A DNA stretch of 64,000 bases. It comes from MTP4 sp052056915. Its GTDB lineage: Archaea > Halobacteriota > Methanosarcinia > Methanosarcinales > Methanosarcinaceae. The stretch's first letter is position 1. Each line of letters begins with the position of its first letter. The notes below the pieces were generated by a model. It saw only the letters and a program-made list of their open reading frames with translations, made no database searches and was not told the DNA's origin. This document shows positions 8,582 through 16,419 of the stretch, in pieces. The translations under genes and the position numbers were made by a program. The DNA is taken from contig NZ_CP195119.1 of assembly GCF_052056915.1 (NCBI RefSeq), positions 1,860,001 through 1,924,000 on the forward strand, written 5' to 3'.

Positions 8582-8944
8582 CTACTCCCCGGGTGAGACA
8601 TTTTTATAGTTGACATTCACGTATTTTTCCAGTTGATAAAAAGTATCGTTTGCTACAGGCTGACCAATATTATCATATAATGTCAGGCGGATTTTTCCGT
8701 AATCATCGGAATCAAACTCGTCGATACGCAGACGGACTTCGATATTACTTGCACCCACTTCCACGGGGAAATCCTGTCTGTACTTTTCATTATGAGGACC
8801 AAGATACCTGTTTACATTTTCCGAATACAGAAGCTCCTGTTTTTTCAACTCCGGAGATTCATTGTTTTCAAAAACAAAAGTAAACGGCAAAAAAGACAGG
8901 AAAATCAAGAACAGAACTAAAAATAATCCTCTTTTCAGATTCAT
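8582..8944 (-). CDS. Small exported or membrane-anchored protein
   Basis: A 120-residue protein. I chose the ATG at 8944 (GAGG about 7 bases ahead) over a GTG at 8986 in the same frame. Residues 1-22 (MNLKRGLFLVLFLIFLSFLP) form a signal peptide or anchor. The rest is a short beta-rich domain, with VEVGASNIEVRLRIDEFDSD, GKIRLTLYDNIGQPVANDTF and a stop after VSPGE. The pattern of a beta-sandwich with a DxxGQPV-N turn recurs in the 30679-31107 product. Promoter-like element B lies about 100-150 bases upstream. Function unknown. Confidence 0.65.
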   Translation of the reverse strand: MNLKRGLFLVLFLIFLSFLPFTFVFENNESPELKKQELLYSENVNRYLGPHNEKYRQDFPVEVGASNIEVRLRIDEFDSDDYGKIRLTLYDNIGQPVANDTFYQLEKYVNVNYKNVSPGE

Positions 8945-9040
8945 GAGTTCCTCTGAAGAATTAAATACAAATATGGCAAGATACACCCTTATAGTATAAG
9001 TTCAACTTTAAATTCACAATATAGATCAAAAAATTTTTCT

Positions 9041-9096
9041 ATAAACTACTTTTAACCAACTCTTGATAAGTTTTCTGGCCAAACCATCAAACTATT
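9041..9096 (-). promoter_or_regulatory. Conserved promoter-like element, copy B
   Basis: Minus-strand reading gives AGTTTGATG, TGGCCAGAAAACTTATCAAG, GAGTTGGTTAAAAGTAG and TTTATAG. It is about 85-90 percent identical to copy C by eye. The TATA-like core is 118 bases upstream of the start codon at 8944. Confidence 0.6.
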
Positions 9097-9348
9097 GATT
9101 ATCAGCATTATGAATTTTCCAAGAAATTGAATCCAGTTTTGGGCATATTTTTCAAAAAACGTGTATTAGAGAATGAATATTAACTAACGCAAACATTTAA
9201 TGTTCCAATTTGCAGAAATTAAGCACCGGACCGTTAATTTTCAGTTGGACGATTTGGCCATAAAAATTAAATAAGTTTCTTTTGAATCATTTCTAAAAAA
9301 AGTAGAAACATGTTAAAAAAACACGTTAAAAAGAGGGTCTCTGGAACA

Positions 9349-9428
9349 GGAAAGCCTGAACAGGAAAGCCAGAAAGGGCAGACAGAACAGGAAAGCCAGA
9401 ACAGACAACCTGAACAGACAACCTGAAC
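9349..9428. repeat. Short degenerate tandem repeats of 13-14 bp
   Basis: Units gaacaggaaagcct, gaacaggaaagcca and gaacagacaacct follow each other about six times just upstream of the regulator gene at 9464. An ORF on the other strand through this stretch is low complexity and not believable. Confidence 0.75.
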
Positions 9429-9463
9429 TGAAGACAATTCTGCTTGGATTTAAGGTAAAAACT

Positions 9464-10189
9464 ATGTGGAAAGCAGGTTTACTCTTTATTCTTATTTTAA
9501 GCACATGCCCCATAGCCCATGCTGAAGAAGGGAGATATACTGTTGGCCCCTGCCCGCCCCAGGAAGAGCTTGATAAGCTAGGCGATGCCGTTGACATGAG
9601 TGGGGCGGACAGAACGTACTCATTTTGGGAATTTCCGTTATCATTCAAGATAGCTTACATAATAGGATATCTGGCTGCCTTTGCTTCCATACTCAAACTG
9701 GTCCCCTTAATCCTGGGCAAGGTCAGAATCCCGCAGGTAAATGAAAACAGGCAGAAAATATACCGTTACATACGGCAGGTTCCGGGATGCACGATATCCG
9801 AAATCTCAAGAGACCTGGAAATTAACCGGGGGGCTGTAAGGTTCCACCTTGAAATGCTTAAAGCCGGAAATAAGATAAGCTTAATGAGGGGCGGAAAATT
9901 CACAAGAGTCTTTCAAAACTCCGATGTTTTCGCAAGCAGTGAAAAGATGATAATAGCACATCTCAAAAGCAGCACAAGAAAGCAGATACTCCTTAAGATC
10001 CTGGAAAAGCCCGAAATCACAAACAAGGAACTCTCAGAGGACCTGTATCTGGACAAAAGCACCACATACTGGCATATAAAGAGTTTAAGGGACGACAAAA
10101 TAATTCTTTCCGAAACAGAAGGCAAATCCAGGAAATATTTTGTGAACCCGGCTCTCGAAACTGATCTGCTAAAATGGCTCAATATGTGA
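9464..10189 (+). CDS. Membrane-anchored tandem winged-helix transcription regulator
   Basis: A 241-residue protein with an N-terminal signal or anchor segment (residues 1-20), a short outside loop, a second hydrophobic segment (about 63-84, FKIAYIIGYLAAFASILKLV) and two winged helix-turn-helix domains. The first (about residues 95-150) has CTISEISRDLEINRGAVRFH, the second (about 165-235) ITNKELSEDLYLDKSTTYWH with wing TEGKSRKYFVN. This is the layout of Methanosarcina membrane-tethered ArsR/MarR-like regulators, which may sense signals at the membrane. AAGGT lies 7 bases before the ATG. It is the only regulator gene and almost the only rightward gene in the surrounding island of envelope proteins, so these are candidates for its targets; this is inference. 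Confidence 0.82.
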   Translation: MWKAGLLFILILSTCPIAHAEEGRYTVGPCPPQEELDKLGDAVDMSGADRTYSFWEFPLSFKIAYIIGYLAAFASILKLVPLILGKVRIPQVNENRQKIYRYIRQVPGCTISEISRDLEINRGAVRFHLEMLKAGNKISLMRGGKFTRVFQNSDVFASSEKMIIAHLKSSTRKQILLKILEKPEITNKELSEDLYLDKSTTYWHIKSLRDDKIILSETEGKSRKYFVNPALETDLLKWLNM

Positions 10190-10207
10190 ACTTTGATTTT
10201 GAGGAAT

Positions 10208-10735
10208 TTATTCAACAGCGACGGACTCTTCAATCCCCAGAGCCCATTCAGGCAGCTTATCCACCTTTTCAATGGATTTCACGGTCCCATTTGGCGTATC
10301 AATAGTCACCATGTAGAATTCCCCACCGGTGATTTGCGAATCAACGGATTTAACAGACCCATACAGAGAATCAGCTTCTTTGTAACAATCTTCCAGGGAG
10401 CCCTCCGTTTCAATGGTTTTCAAGGTACCGTTTTGCATCTCAATAGTTACTTTATGAATATACCAGCCGTTAATCCGGATATATCTTACGGACTCCCCGG
10501 TCTCATTGAAGATTCCAACTTCATATGTGTAGTTCCCTTTTGTCAGATTCCTGAAATCACTATCATTTAGACAGATTTCGTTCATTATTTCTGAAGCAGG
10601 TGTCCTGTTAATCCCGCCATGGTTATCAATGTCATCCGTACCCCAGGGCAATTTATCGGATTCATGGAGGGATAAAAGGAGGGTTCCCGAGAGGAATAAG
10701 ACGATCAACAGCGTGGCCCATTTACTTCCGTTCAG
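10208..10735 (-). CDS. Exported protein of unknown function with probable CTG start
   Basis: A 175-residue protein (166 if the TTG at 10708 is used). The frame stays open upstream of that TTG, and a CTG at 10735-10733 stands 7 bases after a perfect GGAGG (10747-10743). Starting there gives a complete signal peptide, MNGSKWATLLIVLFLSGTLL. No ATG, GTG or other TTG fits. The mature part has a domain with repeated strands: NLTKGNYTYEVGIFNETGES, WYIHKVTIEMQNGTLKTIET and YMVTIDTPNGTVKSIEK. The two NGT-K-IE strands look like an internal repeat. Family unknown. The gene tail is 18 bases from the tail of the convergent regulator gene. Confidence 0.66.
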   Translation of the reverse strand: MNGSKWATLLIVLFLSGTLLLSLHESDKLPWGTDDIDNHGGINRTPASEIMNEICLNDSDFRNLTKGNYTYEVGIFNETGESVRYIRINGWYIHKVTIEMQNGTLKTIETEGSLEDCYKEADSLYGSVKSVDSQITGGEFYMVTIDTPNGTVKSIEKVDKLPEWALGIEESVAVE

Positions 10736-10814
10736 AACTGTTCCTCCTCGGTTTTAGATAATTACAGATTTTCAAATTAAATAAGTTCCTTTTCAAGTTA
10801 ATGTCTTTAATGTC

Positions 10815-12581
10815 TTAGTTCCTTTTCAGGTCAATATCGGTTACTGCCAGTCCTATTAATTCCCGGTTTGAGTCTCCATAGGCAGGGTTTGGGTATTCGT
10901 AGAATCTCTCAGTGAAAATTTCAATTAATACTTTATGCTGTTTTTCATTTTCCAGATCCAGAAGGTGGCTGTATCGATATGTTTCCGAATACTCCAGGGT
11001 GAGAGGTTCTTCATGTAACAGAGCATAACCCCCCAATGTGCTTGCAGCACTCATTGAGCTTATACGAACATCAACCGGTAAGGTGTCTGTTTCAGAACCA
11101 TCTCCGGAATTTGGAGAATATGCATACTTTTCGAGATAGGCAAAGTCCATTGTGAGTTTTCCTCTTGTATAACTCTCATTTATGGAAGCGGTATCCGTCC
11201 ATTGGATATTGTTTATTTCAACATTGTTCTCATCCAGGCCCGATTCGAACGGGAAGTACCATGCAAGGATTGCAAGTATCAATACTACGGCCGCAATAAG
11301 CAGGACCTTTAGAGCTTTCAATATCAATGACTCTTTTTTCAGGTAATATGCCGTCCCGATTATTATCAGGATGAGAAAAGCAGATATCAGTTTCCGGGTG
11401 GTCAGCCGGTCATCGATCGTATTTGAAGATATCCGGTTTTCGGACAATTTTTTAGTCTCAATTCCTTTTTCATTATCCAGTAGAGTGTTGTTTTCGATAA
11501 TATTGCCTTTAGTATAGATGAGAAGTATTCCGTATCTGTCGTTGGAATTTATGGTATTGTTCAGGATAAGAGCACCATCACTTCTGGAATAGATCCCATT
11601 GTTGTTGTGTGAAATCTCATTGTTTACAACTCTATTATTGCTATTTTCGTGAAGAAGAGTTAAGCCCGAATCCCCATTGAAGCTGAAATTATTGTTTTCA
11701 AGCCAGTTTGCTTCAGAACCCCACACAACCGAACCGGTTAAGGTATTCTTGACAGCACTGTTGTTTTCGATATTATTGTTGAAGGATGAAGTTAAACAAA
11801 TCCCATGCTTGTTTCCGGTAGCTATGTTCTCTTTTACAAGGCTATCATTTGTTTTGAACAGGGCAATTCCGTAATTCTCGTTGAGGCTTGCATTGTTACC
11901 GGAAATTACATTACTATTTGAAGATTCTACAATTATTCCATATCGGTTGCTGAAAATTTTATTTTCACTTATGATATTGTTATCGGAGCCTGATACATTA
12001 ATTCCGTGCAGGCCATTTGAAAATAGAGAATTGTCTTCGATATTGTTTTCCCGGGAAGAGGAAAGGAGAATGCCGTCTTCGAAGTTTGAAATACTGTTGC
12101 CTGAGATTTGACAGTGCTTTACATTGTCCAGGTATATCCCGGACCGGAGTTTGCTCCCTGTTTCGCCTGTCAGGTTGAAACCGGTTATGCTAGTATTTGA
12201 TGATCTTATGTGGAATATGTAATTCGAAGAATTTGTAGCTTTGATGATTATATTTGAGTTATTATCTGCAGGCTTTAATGTTAGTGGTTTGTTTATGAGT
12301 AGATTTTCGGAATAAGTACCACTGTGCACGATAATGATGTCTGTATCATTTGCGTTATCGACTGCTTCCTGGATTGAGGTATAATCTGCTCCTCCACTGC
12401 CATCTACCGTGATTGTGTCTGCAGCCCCGGTACCGGCAGTCATCAACAAAAAGATGAACGCAATCAGACAACAGAATTTTATATTCAGACACAACCCTTG
12501 AAATTTCAAAGCCAGCACTTCCCTGCCTTTGGGCACAAACGCTATTAGATTCCTCTTTGATTGTCTTCTGCCCGGTTTCAT
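10815..12581 (-). CDS. NosD-like beta-helix protein with transmembrane stalk and C-terminal domain
   Basis: A 588-residue protein. The extreme N-terminus (residues 1-36) is basic and may not be translated; the region aligned with the start of the 5849-6961 protein begins at LNIKFCCLIAFIFLLMTAG, where a TTG or CTG after AAGGG could be the true start. After the signal peptide come ADYTSIQEAVDNANDTDIII and about fifteen NosD-like beta-helix turns (residues 75-385), then two hydrophobic segments (about 389-405 and 412-437) and a C-terminal beta-rich domain with ENNVEINNIQWTDTASINES and HKVLIEIFTERFYEYPNPAY. The protein thus has an outer helix, a membrane part and another globular domain. A ligand or enzyme activity is not evident. 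Confidence 0.78.
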   Translation of the reverse strand: MKPGRRQSKRNLIAFVPKGREVLALKFQGLCLNIKFCCLIAFIFLLMTAGTGAADTITVDGSGGADYTSIQEAVDNANDTDIIIVHSGTYSENLLINKPLTLKPADNNSNIIIKATNSSNYIFHIRSSNTSITGFNLTGETGSKLRSGIYLDNVKHCQISGNSISNFEDGILLSSSRENNIEDNSLFSNGLHGINVSGSDNNIISENKIFSNRYGIIVESSNSNVISGNNASLNENYGIALFKTNDSLVKENIATGNKHGICLTSSFNNNIENNSAVKNTLTGSVVWGSEANWLENNNFSFNGDSGLTLLHENSNNRVVNNEISHNNNGIYSRSDGALILNNTINSNDRYGILLIYTKGNIIENNTLLDNEKGIETKKLSENRISSNTIDDRLTTRKLISAFLILIIIGTAYYLKKESLILKALKVLLIAAVVLILAILAWYFPFESGLDENNVEINNIQWTDTASINESYTRGKLTMDFAYLEKYAYSPNSGDGSETDTLPVDVRISSMSAASTLGGYALLHEEPLTLEYSETYRYSHLLDLENEKQHKVLIEIFTERFYEYPNPAYGDSNRELIGLAVTDIDLKRN

Positions 12582-12662
12582 TTTGTTGATTCATATCGTT
12601 TTTAACACCTGAAGGATCTGAACCTTCCCAGATAATCCGTATTTCCGAGAAATTTATAATCC

Positions 12663-13031
12663 TCAGCCCTGTTCATTCCTGCTAAGGTTGCAGGTAACAA
12701 ATGCCCCGAAGGACCCGATAATTGAATAGAAAAAAAACAGAACGAGCAAGGATCCGATAAAAACATACACAGCCGGACCATCAGATTGTAGTACGAGCTT
12801 TCCATCGGAGGTAAACAAAAATGTAAAAACCCAGGCGATCAGGTTATACGCAAATATTGATAAAAAAGCATATTTTACCGAGCCTTTACCCATGATTTTA
12901 CCAACAAATATACCTACAATAATCGAACCTATAACTCCACCATATATTGGACCTATAGCTAAAAGATCAAAAAGTCCGAATAATACAAGTCCAATCAGAA
13001 TTCCTGTAAATGATAAATCCCCGGTTTTCAT
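12663..13031 (-). CDS. Small four-helix membrane protein
   Basis: A 122-residue integral membrane protein (127 if the upstream ATG at 13046 is used). Four hydrophobic segments are visible: GILIGLVLFGLFDLLAIGP, VIGSIIVGIFVGKIMG, YAFLSIFAYNLIAWVFTFLF and VFIGSLLVLFFFYSIIGSFG. Glycine-rich first helices and short loops resemble small archaeal membrane proteins of the DUF5518 type, but I am not certain of the family. The stop lies 81 bases upstream of the beta-helix protein start, same direction. Confidence 0.68.
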   Translation of the reverse strand: MKTGDLSFTGILIGLVLFGLFDLLAIGPIYGGVIGSIIVGIFVGKIMGKGSVKYAFLSIFAYNLIAWVFTFLFTSDGKLVLQSDGPAVYVFIGSLLVLFFFYSIIGSFGAFVTCNLSRNEQG

Positions 13032-13439
13032 GATTTCATATCCCAAAAAATAAAAATGCTGGTCATATCGTTTTCCCCTAAAATATATTCAAAATGGATG
13101 AATGCCACAAATTTTGTTAGTCTACACTGTAAGTGCATTCCAATAGCGAGCACGGTGCGTGCTCCATTGTTGCGGCATCCACCTCCTAACATTCGTATTC
13201 ATGCAATTCGTCCATTCGTAATTGACCCGATACCAGTAAGTCGACATCCCCTAAAGCAGACTATAAGCTTGCCTTCAGGCAATGTGGAGTTTAAATATAC
13301 TCTGGAAAGTCCTTTTGAACCCTATTAACTACTTTTAACCAACTCTTTATAAGTTTTCTGGCCACGTCATCAAACTGCTGAAAATGTATTGAAAAAAAGA
13401 GAGTTAAAAAGGAAAAATTATCCAAAGCGTCACCATATC
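13032..13439. other. Intergenic region with element C and a GC hairpin
   Basis: About 400 bases without a convincing gene. It holds a perfect hairpin GAGCACG-GTG-CGTGCTC at 13147-13163 (no T run, so not a simple terminator) and promoter-like element C at 13322-13380. The minus strand from 13280 to 13120 shows short open stretches that could be the remains of a lost gene, but nothing recognisable. Confidence 0.5.
13322..13380 (-). promoter_or_regulatory. Conserved promoter-like element, copy C
   Basis: Minus strand: CAGTTTGATGACG, TGGCCAGAAAACTTATAAAG, AGTTGGTTAAAAGTAG. It is the copy closest to the consensus. It lies between the 13440-13778 gene and the 12663-13031 gene, about 300 bases before the latter, farther than in the other three cases. 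Confidence 0.55.
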
Positions 13440-13778
13440 TTAATCAGCAGAATAATAATGTATCCAATAATACTCATTATTCAGTTTTATATATTCAGTC
13501 TTGTTATCCCACATGATGTTAGCGAACTCAGTCATATTTCCATCATGATCAAAAGGGAGCTTAATGTCTTTTCCTGGATTTTTTATTGCTTCTTCGATAT
13601 ATGGATATTTCTCGAGATCTGCTGAACTGAATTCCACGTATTTCTCTGGTGGATCCTGAAGTTTATCTGCACGAACATACATGCCTGCCCCTGGCTGATA
13701 AATCATTAGAAAGAAAACCAGGCCTATTGCAAGTATCACAAAAGAAATTGCGATTAAGAATTTTGTTCTGTTTCTCAT
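13440..13778 (-). CDS. Small exported or membrane-anchored protein
   Basis: A 112-residue protein read from the ATG at 13778 (a GTG at 13799 is possible, but GGGGATGAG is better placed for the ATG). Residues 1-28 (MRNRTKFLIAISFVILAIGL) are a signal or anchor. The remainder has RADKLQDPPEKYVEFSSADL, YPYIEEAIKNPGKDIKLPF and IKLNNEYYWIHYYSAD. This gene is short, secreted, of unknown family, and has promoter-like element D 60-110 bases upstream, like its neighbours in this island. Confidence 0.65.
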   Translation of the reverse strand: MRNRTKFLIAISFVILAIGLVFFLMIYQPGAGMYVRADKLQDPPEKYVEFSSADLEKYPYIEEAIKNPGKDIKLPFDHDGNMTEFANIMWDNKTEYIKLNNEYYWIHYYSAD

Positions 13779-13830
13779 TAATAGCTCATCCCCAGGCACA
13801 CGAAAAACACTAGAATGTTCTTTTGAAATT

Positions 13831-13889
13831 CATAAACTAATTAAAACCAACTTATAATAAATATTCTGGCCAGACCATCAAAATACCAG
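13831..13889 (-). promoter_or_regulatory. Conserved promoter-like element, copy D
   Basis: Minus strand: CTGGTATTTTGATGGTC, TGGCCAGAATATTTATTATA, AGTTGGTTTTAATTAG, TTTATGAATTTC. It is the most diverged copy but keeps the TTTGATG, TGGCCAGAA and GTTGGTT blocks in the same spacing. The AT-rich core is about 75 bases ahead of the start at 13778. Confidence 0.55.
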
Positions 13890-13937
13890 GAGTTCCAGAA
13901 AAAAAATAAAGACTTGAATGGAAAAAGGAATTCCTAC

Positions 13938-14003
13938 CCCGTACAACCAGAATTCATCATATCTCGTCGTTTTTGTCCCGGGCACCGAAGGTGGCCGGCC
14001 TTT
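13938..14003. repeat. Dispersed 66 bp intergenic repeat, copy 1
   Basis: Begins cccgtacaaccagaa, contains gtcgtttttg and ends accgaaggtggccggccttt. The copy at 57592-57658 has cccatacaaccggaa, gtcgttcttg and gaaggagcccggccttt in the same order and spacing. The 3' half can fold into a GC-rich hairpin followed by a few T. Confidence 0.7.
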
Positions 14004-14359
14004 CCAGAGAAAAACAATTAAGGGAAAAAGCAGAGTAAAAAGAAAAATCAAAAAGTAAAAAAGACCGAAAACGTGAATATCCTGAAAAAACTTGACAATT
14101 CCTATAAACAGATAGGGATTAGATAAAACAGGAAAAACACAGCCAGAACATATGATTTTACTCCACTATTTATTATTTTTTGGGGGAGGCGCCGCCAGGC
14201 AAGCTGGCAGGAGCACTTTCAAACGTATAGAGTGAAAACGGTTGCCGGGGTCAAGAGGAGCATTTCTCGGGCCAAACGGACTATTTATCTATAACGATAA
14301 GATCTCTGTAGTGTTCAAGATCCCTATAGTATTCAGGCCGAATTCTTGATTTTCACCAC

Positions 14360-15598
14360 TCAAAATACAGGAATCAAGCCCGGATTATCCCCGGTAATAC
14401 ACTCACCGCCTACTTTTGTAACCACAAAGGTATTTTCAATTCCCACCATTCCGATGTTTTCAATTCCCCTTTTGGGTTCCAGGGCAAATACCATTCCTTC
14501 CTCCAGGGGCTCGTCAAACCCGCCGGCAATGACAGGAGTTTCGTCGATCAGCAAGCCGACCCCGTGCCCGAGGAATTTTACTTTACGGTCCCCAAAGCCC
14601 ATGAAATTTTGAAGGAACTCCTCATCAAGCCCGTTAATTATGGTATTGTAGATTTCCGAGGGGATAGCGCCGGGTTTTAACATCGCTGCAGCTTTGTTCT
14701 GGATAGCCACGCATTTATTGTGGAGGTCTATGGCATACTGCGGAAGGGAAGAGCCGAACATGTATGTAGTGGTCTTATCGGTATGGTAACCTTCGACCCC
14801 GCAGCCTACATCAACAAAGACAAGGTCGCCTTTCCTTAATTTCCGGTCCCGGCTCCCGAGCAGGGGGACCGCGGGGCTCATTCCGCGCTTTCCACCGGGG
14901 CCGTTGAAGTAACACGGGTAAATGGAGCTTTCCCCGAAACAGACGTTTCCCAGGATCATTTCCGTATCGAACATGCCAAAACGGCATGCTCCGTGGTGCC
15001 CTTCCTCTACCAGCACCGAAAAAAGTTCGGTTGAAAGGTCCATTTCGCTCATTCCTTCCCTCAGCATGCCGGGCACCAGGTCTTCGAGCACATGCCGGTG
15101 GATCCTGCCGGATTCTCGCATAAGGGACAGTTCATATTCGCTTTTTACGGCTCTAACGGCAGCAACCTGTGGGTCAACCGATTTAACGGCCTTAAAGGGG
15201 AAGTATTTTTGAAAGCGCTGGTACAGAGCCAGTGGGACCACTTCGGTTTCCAGATAGACCGTATCCGGAAGCTTGCTTCCATTAATTGGATTACCGGCAT
15301 TATCTTTCATACCTGCCTTACCTATACTCCCTGCAGCATCCCGGAAGCTGTTCATTGGTTCTATATTGGAAAACAAAGATTCTTCCAGAGCCCTTTCATA
15401 GCTGCGCCGGACCCAGAAAGTTGCTTCTCCATCCCGTGGAATTATTAGCATCCCGTCCTGCATTGTACCGGTGAAGTAGTAAAGATTAATTTTGCTGAAG
15501 ATTACGGCGATTTCCCAGTCGGGATTTGATGCATCCATCCGTGTTCTGAAGCGAGCCATACGGTTTTCAAGTTCGGTCAGAGGTACTTTTTTCGTCAT
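14360..15598 (-). CDS. pepQ: Xaa-Pro aminopeptidase-type M24 metallopeptidase
   Basis: A 412-residue creatinase/prolidase-fold protein that probably removes residues next to proline from cytoplasmic peptides. The N-terminal creatinase-like domain (IAVIFSKINLYYFTGTMQDG) is followed by the M24 pita-bread domain. Metal ligands are visible as the two Asp in VDVGCGVEGYHTDKTTT, the His in GHGVGLL, and Glu residues in ALEPKRGI and the following VGIENTF. I took the ATG at 15598 (AGGGATC just upstream) and not the upstream extension to 15730, which translates into unrelated aromatic sequence. Monocistronic. Whether it is an aminopeptidase P or a prolidase cannot be told from motifs alone, so the gene symbol is tentative. 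Confidence 0.85.
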   Translation of the reverse strand: MTKKVPLTELENRMARFRTRMDASNPDWEIAVIFSKINLYYFTGTMQDGMLIIPRDGEATFWVRRSYERALEESLFSNIEPMNSFRDAAGSIGKAGMKDNAGNPINGSKLPDTVYLETEVVPLALYQRFQKYFPFKAVKSVDPQVAAVRAVKSEYELSLMRESGRIHRHVLEDLVPGMLREGMSEMDLSTELFSVLVEEGHHGACRFGMFDTEMILGNVCFGESSIYPCYFNGPGGKRGMSPAVPLLGSRDRKLRKGDLVFVDVGCGVEGYHTDKTTTYMFGSSLPQYAIDLHNKCVAIQNKAAAMLKPGAIPSEIYNTIINGLDEEFLQNFMGFGDRKVKFLGHGVGLLIDETPVIAGGFDEPLEEGMVFALEPKRGIENIGMVGIENTFVVTKVGGECITGDNPGLIPVF

Positions 15599-15800
15599 AG
15601 GGATCCCTGATAAGTTTATTTGCTGCAAATTATAGAAGTGTATCCCACACACCGAAAAGTGCAGCCAGGATAGTGAAAAAAACGTAACCCACCAGTAAAA
15701 AGAACAGCAAACTTGGAGTATAATAATCAAAGTTACTAAAGTTATATGGGTACAGTTACCAAATTATATCAAGCACAAATCCAGAATTAAAAAGAAGGGG

Positions 15801-15830
15801 GATTGAATTGTCCGAGATTGAATTGTCCGA
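15801..15830 (+). repeat. 15 bp perfect tandem duplication at the DUF2284 start
   Basis: gattgaattgtccga occurs twice without a gap. The start TTG at 15808 lies in the first copy and an equal TTG in the second, so the protein begins with the doubled segment SEIELSE. Both TTG codons are possible starts, but only the first has the GGGG purine run at the right distance. Confidence 0.85.
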
Positions 15831-16362
15831 AAATTTCAACAACCTGATTGAAAAAGCCTCAGGCCTGGGGCTTAGAGCCTACCCGCTGGAATCGGGAGAC
15901 ATTGCGGTGGAAAACCGGATAGCATTGAAGTGCGCCTACGGCTGCCGGAGTTACGGGAAACGGCTTAGCTGCCCGCCCCACATCATTTCCATAGACGAAT
16001 TCAGGCAGGTCCTTCAGGAATACAGCAACGCGCTGCTCCTTGTAGACGAACACGACACTTCACATGTGCCGGATATCCTCGAAGCCTGGGGAGATTTCAG
16101 GAAAGAGTCTTTCAGAAAGATGTTCGAGCTCGAACAGGAAGCTTTCAGGGAAGGCTTCATCTACGCCCACCTGCTCAGGCCCGGCTCCTGCAACGAATGC
16201 GACAAATGCAACCTTGAAAAGTGCGTAAAGCCTGAAAGAAGGCGTTTTGCCCCGGAAGGAGTAGGAGTAAACCTGCAGAAGGTCATGGAAAGGGCAGGAG
16301 TCGACCTTAAATTCTGCAAGCCCGAAAAAACGATGTGTGTGGGGATTTTGCTGGTGGAGTGA
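15808..16362 (+). CDS. DUF2284 predicted metal-binding protein
   Basis: A 184-residue cytoplasmic protein with the cysteine pattern of DUF2284: CAYGCRSYGKRLSCPP near residues 38-53, then CNECDKCNLEKCVKPERRRF near 130, and Cys near the end (FCKPEKTMCVGI). The paired clusters suggest that Fe-S or zinc is bound; in the second block the spacing resembles half a ferredoxin. The start is a TTG with AAGAAGGGGG upstream. The gene is single and faces the subtilase gene tail to tail. The role of the family is not known to me; members are common in methanogens and other strict anaerobes. Confidence 0.85.
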   Translation: MSEIELSENFNNLIEKASGLGLRAYPLESGDIAVENRIALKCAYGCRSYGKRLSCPPHIISIDEFRQVLQEYSNALLLVDEHDTSHVPDILEAWGDFRKESFRKMFELEQEAFREGFIYAHLLRPGSCNECDKCNLEKCVKPERRRFAPEGVGVNLQKVMERAGVDLKFCKPEKTMCVGILLVE

Positions 16363-16419
16363 GAAGGTTTTTTCCAACCTTCACTGCCCCTTCAACCTTA
16401 CCTGTACCCTATTTAATCT

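Larger units (their letters stand above)
8945..9463. other. Intergenic region with element B and short tandem repeats
   Basis: 519 bases between a leftward and a rightward gene. Besides element B it holds a second short motif near 9264-9290 (AAATTAAATAAGTTTCTTTT) that recurs at 10774-10797 as AAATTAAATAAGTTCCTTTT, and the 13-14 bp repeats at 9349-9428. No further gene is supported. Confidence 0.6.
13779..14359. other. Intergenic region with element D and a dispersed repeat copy
   Basis: 580 bases without a supported gene. It holds element D and one copy (13938-14003) of a 66 bp repeat whose second copy is at 57592-57658. The rest is A-rich sequence with a weak GC hairpin around 14187-14212. 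Confidence 0.55.

Noticed and set aside
9313..9648. 111-codon minus-strand frame
   Set aside because: Made of the 13-14 bp repeats and the antisense of the regulator gene; the Phe/Leu/Ser-rich translation is a shadow.
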